The notes: generated by a model not told the origin, from the letters alone. A stretch of DNA of 64,000 bases from an uncultured Oscillospiraceae bacterium (GCA_947627325.1 CANQVO010000005.1:62001-126000); one strand, 5' to 3'. Positions 36,668 to 44,893 are shown, numbered from the stretch's first letter. Made by a program: numbers and translations.

Positions 36668-38113
36668 TTACCGTCTGGCCCGTCTTTTTCCGGCCCCCCG
36701 GCTGCCCCGGTAGCCCCGGCGGCTCTTGCCCCGGCTGACCCGGATCACGCACACCACCACCGCCACGACGACGGCTACCAGCGCCACCTTCACCCAGGTC
36801 TTGGCGAAAAAGCCCTTGAGCTTCCACATCCAGCTCAGGAAGGTGCTCCGCTGGGCGGAGGCGGCGGCCACCAGCTTGACCGTGGCGTAGGTGGTGTCCC
36901 CGTTGCGGATGGTCATCTCCCCCAGGGCCTGGCCGGCCTCCACGGGGGCCTCCACCTCGTCGCGGTAGAGGGTGATGTCCCGCTGGAAGTTGGCCGGGTC
37001 CATGTCGGTGGGCAGCATGGTCTGGGGGATCTCCTGGGGCTTGAGGGCCACGGCGGTGGTGTCGGCGGAGAGCTTGACCGGGATCTCCGTCACCGGGTCG
37101 GCGCTGATGAGCTCCACCCGGTGGAAGGTGTCAAAGCCCCACTGGAGCAGGCGCTTGCTCTCGGCGAACTGGTAGCGGGTCAGGTTCCCCTCCTCGTCCC
37201 TGACCTCCTCCGAGCCCAGGACGATGCAGATCAGGGTGTCCTTCCCCTTCCGGGCGGCGGAGGCCAGGCACTTGCCCGCCTCGGTGGTGGAGCCGGTCTT
37301 CACCCCGATGGCCTTGGGGTAGCTGTAATTGCCGTTGTAGAGCGAGCCGTTGACCAGGGCGTTGGTGTTGGTGAGGCGGCGCTCCTTTTCGGTGAGGTTG
37401 GTGGGGGGGACGGTGTGGCTGCGGGAGGAGACGATGGTCACAAAGGTGTCGTTCTTCAGCGCCTGGCGCACCAGCAGGGCCAGGTCGTGGGCGGTGGTGT
37501 AGTGGCTGGCGTTGTGGAGGCCGTGGGCGTTGGCGAAGTTGGTCTCGGTCATGCCCAGCTCCTGGGCGCGCTGGTTCATCCGCTCCACAAAGGTGGTCAC
37601 GTCGCCGCAGACCGCCTCGGCCAGGATGTTGGCCGCCTCGTTGGCGGAGGGCAGGAGCAGACAGTACAGCAGGTCCTCCACGCTCATCTGCTCCCCGCTC
37701 TGGATGTTGGCGGTGGAGCCCCCGGGCTGGAGGTCGGCGCCGAAGGTGTCCGAGGCGGTGATGGTCTGCCCCAGGCTCAGCTCCCCCCGGTCCACCGCCT
37801 CCAGCACCAGCAGGGCGGTCATCACCTTGGTGATGGAGGCGGGGTAGTTGTGCTCCTCCGCCCCGGGGGCCAGGTAGTGGTAGAGCACCTGGCCGCTCTG
37901 GGCGTCCATCAGCAGGGCCTCCTTGCACCGGGGCGGCTCCAGATCGGCCAGCAGCTGGCTGACCTCCGGGACCGGGGCGGTCTGCTCCGCCGCCGGGGTC
38001 CCCTCCCCCGCCTCCGGCGCGGGGGCGGCCTGGGCCAGGGCCCCCCAGGCCAGGGAGAGGGTCATCAGCAGGGCCAGGAAAAAGGAGAGATATCTTTTTT
38101 TGGTAATTTTCAT
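36668..38113 (-). CDS. dacF: D-alanyl-D-alanine carboxypeptidase (DacF/PBP5 type)
   Basis: This 481-aa low-molecular-weight penicillin-binding protein trims D-Ala from peptidoglycan stem peptides outside the membrane. It has a signal peptide (1 to about 30, ending AQA), an acidic linker and the serine peptidase S11 domain: PASITKVMTALLVLE holds the SxxK nucleophile, LLPSANEAANIL the SxN motif and GVKTGSTTEAG the KTG motif. A beta-rich PBP5_C-like domain and a C-terminal membrane helix (about 440-465) followed by a very basic tail complete it. GGAGA precedes the ATG. I use the symbol by similarity; whether it is sporulation-specific is not shown. Confidence 0.9.
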   Translation of the reverse strand: MKITKKRYLSFFLALLMTLSLAWGALAQAAPAPEAGEGTPAAEQTAPVPEVSQLLADLEPPRCKEALLMDAQSGQVLYHYLAPGAEEHNYPASITKVMTALLVLEAVDRGELSLGQTITASDTFGADLQPGGSTANIQSGEQMSVEDLLYCLLLPSANEAANILAEAVCGDVTTFVERMNQRAQELGMTETNFANAHGLHNASHYTTAHDLALLVRQALKNDTFVTIVSSRSHTVPPTNLTEKERRLTNTNALVNGSLYNGNYSYPKAIGVKTGSTTEAGKCLASAARKGKDTLICIVLGSEEVRDEEGNLTRYQFAESKRLLQWGFDTFHRVELISADPVTEIPVKLSADTTAVALKPQEIPQTMLPTDMDPANFQRDITLYRDEVEAPVEAGQALGEMTIRNGDTTYATVKLVAAASAQRSTFLSWMWKLKGFFAKTWVKVALVAVVVAVVVCVIRVSRGKSRRGYRGSRGAGKRRARR

Positions 38114-38133
38114 AGCAAATTCTCCGTCTGTAT

Positions 38134-38163
38134 GGTATAATGTCCGCAGGCGGACATTATACC
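38134..38163. promoter_or_regulatory. 30-bp perfect palindrome containing back-to-back TATAAT boxes
   Basis: GGTATAATGTCCGC (38134-38147) and GCGGACATTATACC (38150-38163) are exact inverted arms with a 2-base spacer. Each arm is itself an extended -10 element (TATAAT at 38136-38141 plus, 38156-38161 minus). No convincing -35 box accompanies either. It lies 20 bases before the dacF start and about 230 bases before the response regulator start, and could be an operator, a bidirectional promoter or a terminator-like hairpin. Confidence 0.6.
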
Positions 38164-38246
38164 GATTTGATGCCGCCTTTGCTCCCGCCCTTCGGGCGGA
38201 ACCGCAAAGGATGGCGTATTATACCCCACCGCTGGCGCGGATGTGG

Positions 38247-38252
38247 TATAAT
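38247..38252 (+). promoter_or_regulatory. Extended -10 promoter for the response regulator operon
   Basis: TGTGGTATAATGTC (38243-38256) has TATAAT preceded by TGG, the same arrangement as the promoters at 22407, 50137 and 51674. It shares GGTATAATGTC exactly with the palindrome at 38134. A -35 is poor. Confidence 0.55.
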
Positions 38253-38294
38253 GTCTTCGTATGAACACAAAGGGGCTGTCCCCTGGGTGCGCTT

Positions 38295-38315
38295 AATGTG
38301 ATATGATACCACATT
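38295..38315 (+). promoter_or_regulatory. Near-palindromic element overlapping a TATGAT box
   Basis: AATGTGATATGATACCACATT reads almost the same on both strands (arms AATGTG/CACATT). It contains an extended -10 (TGA TATGAT, 38299-38307) about 85 bases before the response regulator start. It may be an operator for a dimeric regulator, possibly the response regulator itself; that is inference. Confidence 0.45.
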
Positions 38316-38391
38316 TTTCCCCCGTTTGCAACGCTTTCGCGGGGAAAAGGCGCAAGTTTTCCCAGCCGGGCGGCGAGAGAGGGGCGAGGAC

Positions 38392-39081
38392 TTGAACATC
38401 CTGGTGGTAGACGACGAGCAGGTGCTGGTCAAGGGCATCAAGTTCAACCTGGAGAACGAGGGCTACCAGGTGGAGGTGGGCTACGACGGGCAGACCGCCG
38501 TGGCCCTGGCCCGCTCGGGGGACTTTGACCTTATCATCCTGGATCTGATGATGCCCAAGCTGGACGGGCTCCAGGCGTGCCTGGCCATCCGGCAGTTCTC
38601 CACCGTGCCCATCATCATGCTCACCGCCAAGGGGGAGGACGCCGACAAGCTCATGGGCTTTGAGTGCGGCGCGGACGACTACATCACCAAGCCCTTCAAC
38701 ATCCTGGAGCTCAAGGCCCGGATCCGGGCCCTCCTCCGCCGCAGCGGCGCGCCGGGCCGCCGGCGGGACGGCCCCGTTCAGGTCACCCGGGGCCACGTCT
38801 CCCTGGACCCGGAGGGCCGCTGGGTGCGGAAGGGGGAGCAGAGCGTGGAGCTCACCGCCAAGGAGTTCGACCTGATGGAGCTTCTGATGCGAAACCCCAA
38901 CAAGGTCTACTCCCGGGAGAGCCTTTTGAACCTGGTGTGGGGCTACGAGTACGCCGGGGAGGACCGCACGGTGGACGTGCACATCCGCAGACTGCGGGAG
39001 AAGCTGGAGCTGGACCCGGCCAACCCGGCGCTGATCATGACCAAATGGGGCGTGGGCTACTACCTCCACGACCCCCGGTAA
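38392..39081 (+). CDS. OmpR/PhoB-family response regulator
   Basis: This 229-aa DNA-binding response regulator starts at TTG 38392, giving the family N-terminus (M)NILVVDDEQVLVKG; the longer frame adds unrelated residues. In the receiver domain the acidic pocket is DDE (7-9), the phosphorylated Asp is D51 (LIILDLMMPK), with T and K in MLTAKGED and ITKPF. The winged-helix domain has ELTAKEFDLMELL and RTVDVHIRRLREKLE. It resembles WalR/PhoP/RegX3 regulators. The cognate kinase is two genes downstream, with gpsA between. Confidence 0.95.
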   Translation: MNILVVDDEQVLVKGIKFNLENEGYQVEVGYDGQTAVALARSGDFDLIILDLMMPKLDGLQACLAIRQFSTVPIIMLTAKGEDADKLMGFECGADDYITKPFNILELKARIRALLRRSGAPGRRRDGPVQVTRGHVSLDPEGRWVRKGEQSVELTAKEFDLMELLMRNPNKVYSRESLLNLVWGYEYAGEDRTVDVHIRRLREKLELDPANPALIMTKWGVGYYLHDPR

Positions 39082-39105
39082 TCAGAGGAAAGTGAGGAAT
39101 ACGCT

Positions 39106-40107
39106 ATGAAGATCACCGTGTTGGGCTCCGGCGGCTGGGGCACCGCCCTGTCCCTGCTGCTGCTGAGAAACGGCCACCAGGTCACCCTCTGGTCCTACGT
39201 GGAGGCCGAGAGCGCCAACCTGCGGCAGAACCGGGAGAACCCCGTCCTCCCCGGCATCCCCCTGCCCCAGGAGCTGACCCTCACCGCCGACCTGGAGTGC
39301 GTCCGGGGCAGCGGCGTGGTGGTGGTGGCCACCCCCTCCTTCGCCGTGCGCCAGACCATGAATAAGGCGCTGGGGCTGTTGGACGAGGGGACGGTCCTGG
39401 TCTCGGTGTCCAAGGGGATCGAGGAGAACACCTCCCTCACCCTCACCCAGGTCATCGAGGAGGTCACCCAGGGCCGCTTCCCCATCGCCGCCCTGTCCGG
39501 GCCCTCCCACGCCGAGGAGGTGGCCCGGGATATGCCCACCTCCGTGGTGGCCGCCGCCAAGGACCGCCGCATCGCCGAGATGGTCCAGGACCTCTTTATG
39601 GCCCCCATGTTCCGGGTCTACACCACCGACGACGTGGTGGGGGTGGAGCTGGGCGCGGCGCTGAAGAACGTCATCGCCCTGTGCGCCGGCATCTGCGACG
39701 GACTGGGCTTTGGGGACAACACCAAGGCCGCCCTGATGACCCGGGGCCTCAGCGAGATGGCCCGCCTGGGCCAGGCCATGGGCGGGCGCCGGGAGACCTT
39801 CGCGGGCCTGACCGGGGCGGGGGATCTGATGGTCACCTGCACCTCCCAGCACTCCCGCAACCGCCGCTGTGGCATCCTCATCGGCCAGGGCGCCCTGCCC
39901 CGGGACGCGGTGCGGGAGATCGGCATGGTGGTGGAGGGGTACTACGCCGCCGCCTCCGCCATGACCCTGGCCCAAAAGCTGGGGGTGGATATGCCCATCA
40001 CCCAGGCGGTGTGGCGGGTGCTGTACCGGGGCAAGGACCCCAAGACCGCCGCGCTGGAGCTGATGGTCCGGGAGAAGAAGCCCGAGAACGAGGAAGTATG
40101 GACGTAG
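39106..40107 (+). CDS. gpsA: NAD(P)-dependent glycerol-3-phosphate dehydrogenase
   Basis: This 333-aa cytoplasmic enzyme reduces dihydroxyacetone phosphate to sn-glycerol-3-phosphate for phospholipid synthesis. It has an N-terminal Rossmann fold (VLGSGGWGTALSLLL), then VSKGIEE, LSGPSHAEEVA and VELGAALKNVIALCAG with the catalytic Lys, and the C-terminal GAGDLMVTCTS. The ATG at 39106 is preceded by a GAGGA ribosome site. Its end overlaps the kinase start by 10 bases. The usual partners plsY and der are absent; instead it lies between the two genes of a two-component system. Confidence 0.97.
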   Translation: MKITVLGSGGWGTALSLLLLRNGHQVTLWSYVEAESANLRQNRENPVLPGIPLPQELTLTADLECVRGSGVVVVATPSFAVRQTMNKALGLLDEGTVLVSVSKGIEENTSLTLTQVIEEVTQGRFPIAALSGPSHAEEVARDMPTSVVAAAKDRRIAEMVQDLFMAPMFRVYTTDDVVGVELGAALKNVIALCAGICDGLGFGDNTKAALMTRGLSEMARLGQAMGGRRETFAGLTGAGDLMVTCTSQHSRNRRCGILIGQGALPRDAVREIGMVVEGYYAAASAMTLAQKLGVDMPITQAVWRVLYRGKDPKTAALELMVREKKPENEEVWT

Positions 40108-41534
40108 GGGAGGGCCGCCCCCGGCGGGGGCTGGGCCTGCGCTCCAAGCTGGCCCTGTCCCACATTCTGCTCATCGCCGCGGTGCTTTTGTTCCTCAACA
40201 CCTACCCCGTCCTCTTCAGCCAGGAGCTGATCTTCCGCACCAAGCAGGGCTCCCTCCAGACCCAGGTCTCCCTCCTCTCCTCCGGCCTCAGCGGCCTGGG
40301 GGAGGTCACCCCCGACGGGGCGGGCCAGGTCATGGAACAGCTCTCCCTGCAGAACCTGACCCAGGTGGTCATCACCGACGCGGCGGGGGTGGTGGTCTAC
40401 GACTCGGACCTCTCCGCCGGGTCGGTGGGCGCCGTCTGGGACTGGCCCGAGCTCCGGCAGGCCCTGACCCACACCCAGGACGTGTTCCACCCCGCCTTCC
40501 ACGCCGGGGCCTTCCAGAGCCGGGCGGCCGCCCCGGTGACGGCGGGGGGCCGGGTCATCGGCGGGGTGTGCCTGTTTGAGTACGACGCGGACCAGGGCCG
40601 CCTTCTGCTGGACATCCAGAAGAACATCCGCAACATCTCCATCATCGTCTGCGCCATCGCCGTGGGGGTGAGCCTGCTGCTGTCCAAGGCCATTACCCGG
40701 CGCATCGCCCGGCTGCTCCAGGGCATCCGCATGGTGCGGGAGGGGGAGTACTCCCACCGGGTCAAGGTCTCCGGCCACGACGAGCTGCGGCAGCTCGGGG
40801 AGGAGTTCAACCAGCTCACAGGCCGCCTCCAGACCACCGAGGAGTCCCGCCGCCGCTTCGTCTCCGACGCCTCCCACGAGCTCAAGACCCCCCTGGCCTC
40901 CATCCGCCTGCTCACAGACTCCATCCTCCACGCCGACAACATGGACCCGGACACCACCCGGGAGTTCATCGGCGACATCGGCCGGGAGGCCGACCGCCTC
41001 ACCCGCATCACCGAAAAGCTCCTCACCCTCACCCGCATGGACGCCCAGGGGGACCAGGCCCTGGACATGGGCCCCACCGCCATGGCCCCCGTGGTCCGCA
41101 AGGCCGCCCATATGCTGGAGCCCCTGGCCGCCCAGAGCGAGGTGACCCTCACCTGCTCTCTGGAGGAGGGCTGTCTGGCCCCCTGCGGGGAGGACGACCT
41201 CTACCAGATCGCCTTCAATTTGATGGAAAACGCCGTCAAGTACAACCTCCCCGGCGGGACGGTGGAGGTGACCCTGGCGGGGACCCAGGCGGGCACGGTA
41301 CTGCGGGTGGAGGACACGGGGGTGGGGGTGCCCCAGGAGGAGCTGTCCAAGATCTTCGACCGCTTCTACCGGGTGGACAAGGCCCGCTCCCGGGCCGCCG
41401 GCGGCACCGGGCTGGGGCTTTCCATCGTGCAGGACACGGTGCGCTGTCACGGCGGCACCGTGGCCGCCCGGAACCGGGAGTCGGGGTCCGGCACCTGCTT
41501 CGTGGTCACCTTCCCCCAGGCGGACCCGGCCTGA
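40098..41534 (+). CDS. Sensor histidine kinase with HAMP domain
   Basis: This 478-aa membrane kinase is the likely partner of the response regulator at 38392. It has membrane helix 1 (about 18-38), an extracytoplasmic sensor of about 140 residues (PhoR/ResE-like sCache/PAS-type, not identified further), membrane helix 2 (about 178-197), HAMP (198-250) and HisKA with SDASHELKTPLASIR, phosphorylated His-260. HATPase_c follows with N box LMENAVKYNLP, G1 VEDTGVGVP, F box FDRFYRVDKA and G2 GGTGLGLSIV. The start at 40098 overlaps gpsA by 10 bases, so the three genes form one transcript. Confidence 0.95.
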   Translation: MDVGEGRPRRGLGLRSKLALSHILLIAAVLLFLNTYPVLFSQELIFRTKQGSLQTQVSLLSSGLSGLGEVTPDGAGQVMEQLSLQNLTQVVITDAAGVVVYDSDLSAGSVGAVWDWPELRQALTHTQDVFHPAFHAGAFQSRAAAPVTAGGRVIGGVCLFEYDADQGRLLLDIQKNIRNISIIVCAIAVGVSLLLSKAITRRIARLLQGIRMVREGEYSHRVKVSGHDELRQLGEEFNQLTGRLQTTEESRRRFVSDASHELKTPLASIRLLTDSILHADNMDPDTTREFIGDIGREADRLTRITEKLLTLTRMDAQGDQALDMGPTAMAPVVRKAAHMLEPLAAQSEVTLTCSLEEGCLAPCGEDDLYQIAFNLMENAVKYNLPGGTVEVTLAGTQAGTVLRVEDTGVGVPQEELSKIFDRFYRVDKARSRAAGGTGLGLSIVQDTVRCHGGTVAARNRESGSGTCFVVTFPQADPA

Positions 41535-41559
41535 CCGGCGCGGAGGCGCAAAATATTGC

Positions 41560-41588
41560 TTGTAACTTTCCAAAACTTGTAGTACAAT
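41560..41588 (+). promoter_or_regulatory. Promoter for the 147-aa helical protein gene
   Basis: TTGTAA (41560-41565) is 17 bases from TACAAT (41583-41588), 57 bases before the ATG at 41646. It separates this gene from the two-component operon. Confidence 0.78.
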
Positions 41589-41645
41589 AGAAAAGAGCTT
41601 CATCCCCGGACGGCTGGGAGACATTTTGAACAGGAGGCTGATCGT

Positions 41646-42089
41646 ATGGATTTTGACGCTATCATGACCCGCATCAGCGCCATGGCCCAGAGCGGCGTGG
41701 CCAAGGCCAAGGATCTGGCGGAGATCGCCAAGCTGAAGATGAACAACACCAAGGAAAAAGACGGCATCCGCAAGGCCTACGCCGAGATCGGCAAGATCTA
41801 CTTCGCCCAGCACGGCGCCGATCCCGACCCCGCCTTCGCCTCCCTCTGCGCCCAGATCAACGAGCGCATGGAGCGCATCGCCGTCAACGACGAGCGCATC
41901 ACCGAGATCAAGCTGGACAAGGGCATCACCGATGAGGACATCGAGGCCATCGAGAGCGACACCCCCCTGCGGGACGCGGTGGGCCATGTGGCCGTGAACA
42001 CGGCGGAGAAGGTGGCCGACGCGGTGGAGTCCGTGGAGGGCGTGGTGAAGGACGCGGTGGATGTCTCCCTGGAAGATCCCATGGAGTAA
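41646..42089 (+). CDS. Helical coiled-coil protein, 147 aa, unknown function
   Basis: MDFDAIMTRISAMAQSGVAK starts a soluble, highly helical protein. The first half (KAKDLAEIAKLKMNNTKEKDGIRKAYAEIGKIYF) resembles conserved clostridial proteins with two helices before a zinc ribbon, but no Cys pairs are present here. The rest is acidic, with a second amphipathic helix (HVAVNTAEKVADAVESVEGVVKDAVDV). It has its own promoter and terminator. No enzymatic motif is visible; a membrane-surface or scaffold role would be a guess. Confidence 0.8.
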   Translation: MDFDAIMTRISAMAQSGVAKAKDLAEIAKLKMNNTKEKDGIRKAYAEIGKIYFAQHGADPDPAFASLCAQINERMERIAVNDERITEIKLDKGITDEDIEAIESDTPLRDAVGHVAVNTAEKVADAVESVEGVVKDAVDVSLEDPME

Positions 42090-42104
42090 ATCATCAAAAA
42101 CGTG

Positions 42105-42142
42105 AAAAAGTCTCGGTGAGCGCCGCTCACCGAGACTTTTTT
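42105..42142. terminator. Bidirectional terminator
   Basis: GTCTCGGTGAG (42110-42120) pairs with CTCACCGAGAC (42126-42136) around CGCCG. A5 precedes and T6 follows, serving the helical protein gene and the convergent ABC ATPase gene. Confidence 0.88.
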
Positions 42143-42168
42143 CTTTTCCAAAGCCCATGGCCGGGGCG

Positions 42169-42699
42169 CTAGCCCTCCGGCTCCAGGGTCAACACCTGAT
42201 CCACCCACGCCTCCAGCTCCCCGCCGTGGCCGGTGAGGAGGACGGGCTTGCCCAGGGCCCGCAGGCCCTCCAGGATCCGCCTCTGCCGGGGCAGGTCCAC
42301 CCCGGCGAAGGGCTCGTCCAGCAGATACCGCTCTCCCCCCAGGGCCAGGCACCGGGCCAGGGCCAGGCGGCGGGCCATGCCGCCGGAGAGCTGGTGGGGG
42401 TAGGCGTCCTCCTCCCCCGTCAGTTCCACCAGGGCCAGGATATCAGGGACTTCGCCCCGGCGGCTCTTGGGCATCACGTCGGTCAGGTGCTGGGCCACCG
42501 TCCGCCAGGGCAGAAGGCGGTCCTCCTGGAACAGGAAGGCGGCGGCGGGACAGCGCTCAAACAGGGCTTTCAGCAGGGTGGTCTTGCCCACCCCGGAGGG
42601 GCCGGAGAGCAGGGTCAGGCCCCGGTCGGGGATGGAGAAATCCCGGTGGTCGAAGACCACCTTCTCCCCATAGCGGACGGTGAGGTCACGGATCTCCAT
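42169..42699 (-). CDS. Compact ABC transporter ATPase (NitT/TauT type)
   Basis: This ATPase of only 176 aa (family norm about 240-260) still holds every motif: Walker A GPSGVGKTT, Q-loop FLFQEDRLLPW, signature LSGGMARRLALARCLAL, Walker B RYLLDEPFAGVD and the H-loop LLTGH. The shortening is in the loops and the C-terminal end after the switch His. The start is ATG 42699, with AAGGAGG 7 bases upstream; it overlaps the permease stop by 14 bases. It powers the importer with the permease and lipoprotein upstream. Because all motifs remain, it is probably functional, not truncated. Confidence 0.88.
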   Translation of the reverse strand: MEIRDLTVRYGEKVVFDHRDFSIPDRGLTLLSGPSGVGKTTLLKALFERCPAAAFLFQEDRLLPWRTVAQHLTDVMPKSRRGEVPDILALVELTGEEDAYPHQLSGGMARRLALARCLALGGERYLLDEPFAGVDLPRQRRILEGLRALGKPVLLTGHGGELEAWVDQVLTLEPEG

Positions 42700-43459
42700 G
42701 TCCCCACCTCCTTCCCCGCCGGTCCAGCGCCCGCCACGCCCACCACAGCGCCCGCTCCACCGCGAAGGACAGGCACACCACCACCGCCGTCCAGGCAAAG
42801 AGGTCGGCGGTCTCCATGGAGAGCTTGGCGTTGTAGACCTGGGTGCCCAGAGCCCGCCGGGGACGGCACAGCACCTCCGCCGCCACCCCCGCCTTCCAGG
42901 CAAGGCCCAGGGCGGTGCGGCACCCGGCCAGGACGGCGGGCAGGACGGAGGGGAGGTAGACCAGCCGCGCGGTCTTCCAGCGGGAAAAGCGGTAGGCCCG
43001 GGCCATCTCCAAAAGCTGGGGGTCGGTGTCTCCGATGGCCTGGGCCGTGGCCCCCCACACCACCGGGGCGGACATGAGCGCGGCGATCACCGCGGGCACC
43101 CACCCCGCCTGGCACCACAGCCAGATGAGCAGGATGAAGGAGGCCACCGGGGTGGCCCGGACCACCTTCATCATGGGGGTCATCACCCAGTCCACCGGCT
43201 CCCACCGGGCGGACAGGGCGGCCACCAGCGCGCCGCCCAGCGCCCCCAGCGCGCCGCCCAGAAAGACCCGGCCCAGGGTAGCCAGGGCCGCGCGCCAGAA
43301 GAGGGGGGTGGGGCACAGGGCGGCCAGCCGCTCCAGCACCCGCCCGGGCCCGGGCAGCAACAGCTCCAGCCCCACCCAGCCGGCCAGGCACTGCCATACC
43401 CCCAGCCAGACGGCCAGGGGCAGCAGGACCCGGAGGACCCGTTTGACCCAGCGTTTCAT
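42686..43459 (-). CDS. ABC transporter permease (SsuC/TauC-like)
   Basis: This 257-aa inner-membrane permease of the BPD_transp_1 superfamily has about six hydrophobic segments. The cytoplasmic EAA loop reads MARAYRFSRWKTARLVYLPSVLPAVLAG, the family pattern for coupling to the ATPase. The ATG directly abuts the stop codon of the substrate-binding protein gene, so the two are translationally coupled. The substrate is unknown. Confidence 0.92.
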   Translation of the reverse strand: MKRWVKRVLRVLLPLAVWLGVWQCLAGWVGLELLLPGPGRVLERLAALCPTPLFWRAALATLGRVFLGGALGALGGALVAALSARWEPVDWVMTPMMKVVRATPVASFILLIWLWCQAGWVPAVIAALMSAPVVWGATAQAIGDTDPQLLEMARAYRFSRWKTARLVYLPSVLPAVLAGCRTALGLAWKAGVAAEVLCRPRRALGTQVYNAKLSMETADLFAWTAVVVCLSFAVERALWWAWRALDRRGRRWGHGDP

Positions 43460-44521
43460 TTACCCGGCGATGTAGTAGAACCCGTCGTCGGGGACGCCGC
43501 CGCCGATGGAGGCGGGGTCGGCGTGGAAGAGCACCTCATAGTAGCCCTGGATGGCCGCGCGCATCTCGGCCCCGGCGATGAAGGTCAGGTTGCACTGGGG
43601 GATGGCCTTGGCGGCGATGGCCTCCGACGGGGCGATGCCGTAGTCCGCCACCAGCTTGGCGGGGTTGGCGTTGTCGGACAAAGCCAAATTCGCGGGGTCG
43701 GCCATGTAGGCGATGGACTGCTCATACTCGTCCAGGAACGCCTCCACCGCCTCCGGGTCCTCCTGGGCGAACTCCGTCCGCACCACCACACAGCCCATGG
43801 TGAGCTGACTGCCGTTGCGGAGGTAGTCCCACTCGTCGGTCAGGCTGATATAGCTCTGGATCTTCCCCTCGCTCTTGGCCTCCAGGGCGGTGGCGGCGGG
43901 GACGGGGAGCAGGCAGTAGTCCGCCTCCCCCTGGAGCATCGCCACGTTCACCTCGTCGGCGGTGCCCCAGACGATGTCCACGTCACTCTCCGGGTCCAGG
44001 TCATTCTCCCGCAGGAGGTAGTCCAGCACGTACTGGGGGTTGGCCCCCTGGCCGGTGGCGTAGAGGGTCTTGTCCCGCAGGTCGCCCAGGTACTGGATGG
44101 GCCGGTCGGCGGGGCCCAGGATGTAGAGCACGCCCAGGGTGTTGAGGGCGGCGATCTGAATGGAGCCCTGGGACTTGTTGTACAAAGTGGCGGCCACGTT
44201 GGTGGCCAGGGCGGCGATGTCGAACTCCCCGCTGGTCAGCCCCGCCATCACCTGCTGGTTGTCGGTGCAGATGGTGTAATTGTAGTGGTTGGCGCTCTCC
44301 CCGGCGTCGCTGTCGTACAGGAGCTTGGCCGCGCCCACGCCGGTGGGGCCGGAGAGGACGGCCAGGTCGATCTCCGCCCCCGCGGTCTGGGTGGGCTCCT
44401 CCGTGGGCGCCTGGGTGGGCTCTTGGGTGGGCTCGCTGGGGGCGGACTTCTTGCCGCATCCGGCCAGGACCAGGCAGAGGGCCAGGCCCAGGGCCAGCCA
44501 TTTTTTCCAAGTGTGTTTCAT
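43460..44521 (-). CDS. ABC transporter substrate-binding lipoprotein (NMT1/TauA-like)
   Basis: This 353-aa lipoprotein has MKHTWKKWLALGLALCLVLAGC (lipobox LAGC) and then a Pro/Thr/Glu linker of three PTQEPTQAP-like repeats. The two-lobed binding domain begins IDLAVLSGPTGVGAAKLLYD and continues CTDNQQVMAGLTSGEFDIAAL, the NMT1/SBP_bac_3-type fold used for nitrate, sulfonate, taurine or thiamine-precursor uptake. I cannot tell which ligand. It is first in the SBP-permease-ATPase operon, behind a TTGACA promoter. Confidence 0.9.
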   Translation of the reverse strand: MKHTWKKWLALGLALCLVLAGCGKKSAPSEPTQEPTQAPTEEPTQTAGAEIDLAVLSGPTGVGAAKLLYDSDAGESANHYNYTICTDNQQVMAGLTSGEFDIAALATNVAATLYNKSQGSIQIAALNTLGVLYILGPADRPIQYLGDLRDKTLYATGQGANPQYVLDYLLRENDLDPESDVDIVWGTADEVNVAMLQGEADYCLLPVPAATALEAKSEGKIQSYISLTDEWDYLRNGSQLTMGCVVVRTEFAQEDPEAVEAFLDEYEQSIAYMADPANLALSDNANPAKLVADYGIAPSEAIAAKAIPQCNLTFIAGAEMRAAIQGYYEVLFHADPASIGGGVPDDGFYYIAG

Positions 44522-44560
44522 ACGATCTCCTCCTCAAAAATCAGCGTTCACATCCCCCCA

Positions 44561-44590
44561 AGCATACTCCCCGGGCGGGACATTTGTCAA
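44561..44590 (-). promoter_or_regulatory. Promoter of the ABC importer operon
   Basis: On the minus strand consensus TTGACA (44585-44590) is 18 bases from TATGCT (44561-44566), about 40 bases before the lipoprotein ATG. No riboswitch fits in the short leader. Confidence 0.7.
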
Positions 44591-44626
44591 GTCAGGCACA
44601 TAGAATAGGCGCAAGGAGGGTTGCGT

Positions 44627-44893
44627 ATGGCACAGAGAAGTTGTTCCGGGGCCGGTCAGGCCTCGTCGTGTTTCGCCTCGGAGCGGCTCCAGATCCGCCA
44701 GGAGCTGGAGGACGCCCCCATGAACCAGATCAACGTCCGGGAGGCGCTGGCCGCCGGGTCGGACACCTGCCCCCTCTGGCAGGAGGAGCTGCTGGCCCTG
44801 CTGGAGGATCAGAACCGCCTGCTCTACGACATCCTGGGGGCGATGACCTCCCTCACCGCCGCCCAGCTGGCCCGGGACCGGCAGGCCCCGTAG
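44627..44893 (+). CDS. Hypothetical protein, 88 aa
   Basis: MAQRSCSGAGQASSCFASERLQ begins a small soluble protein with two Cys near the N-terminus and a Leu-rich helical C-terminal half (WQEELLALLEDQNRLLYDILGAM). AAGGAGG is 7 bases before the ATG at 44627; the in-frame TTG two codons earlier lies too near the ribosome site. It is divergent from the ABC operon. I do not recognise a family. Confidence 0.7.
   Translation: MAQRSCSGAGQASSCFASERLQIRQELEDAPMNQINVREALAAGSDTCPLWQEELLALLEDQNRLLYDILGAMTSLTAAQLARDRQAP

Noticed and set aside
44522..44620. Riboswitch (for example TPP) controlling the ABC importer
   Set aside because: The leader after the predicted start is only about 35 bases, too short for any known class.
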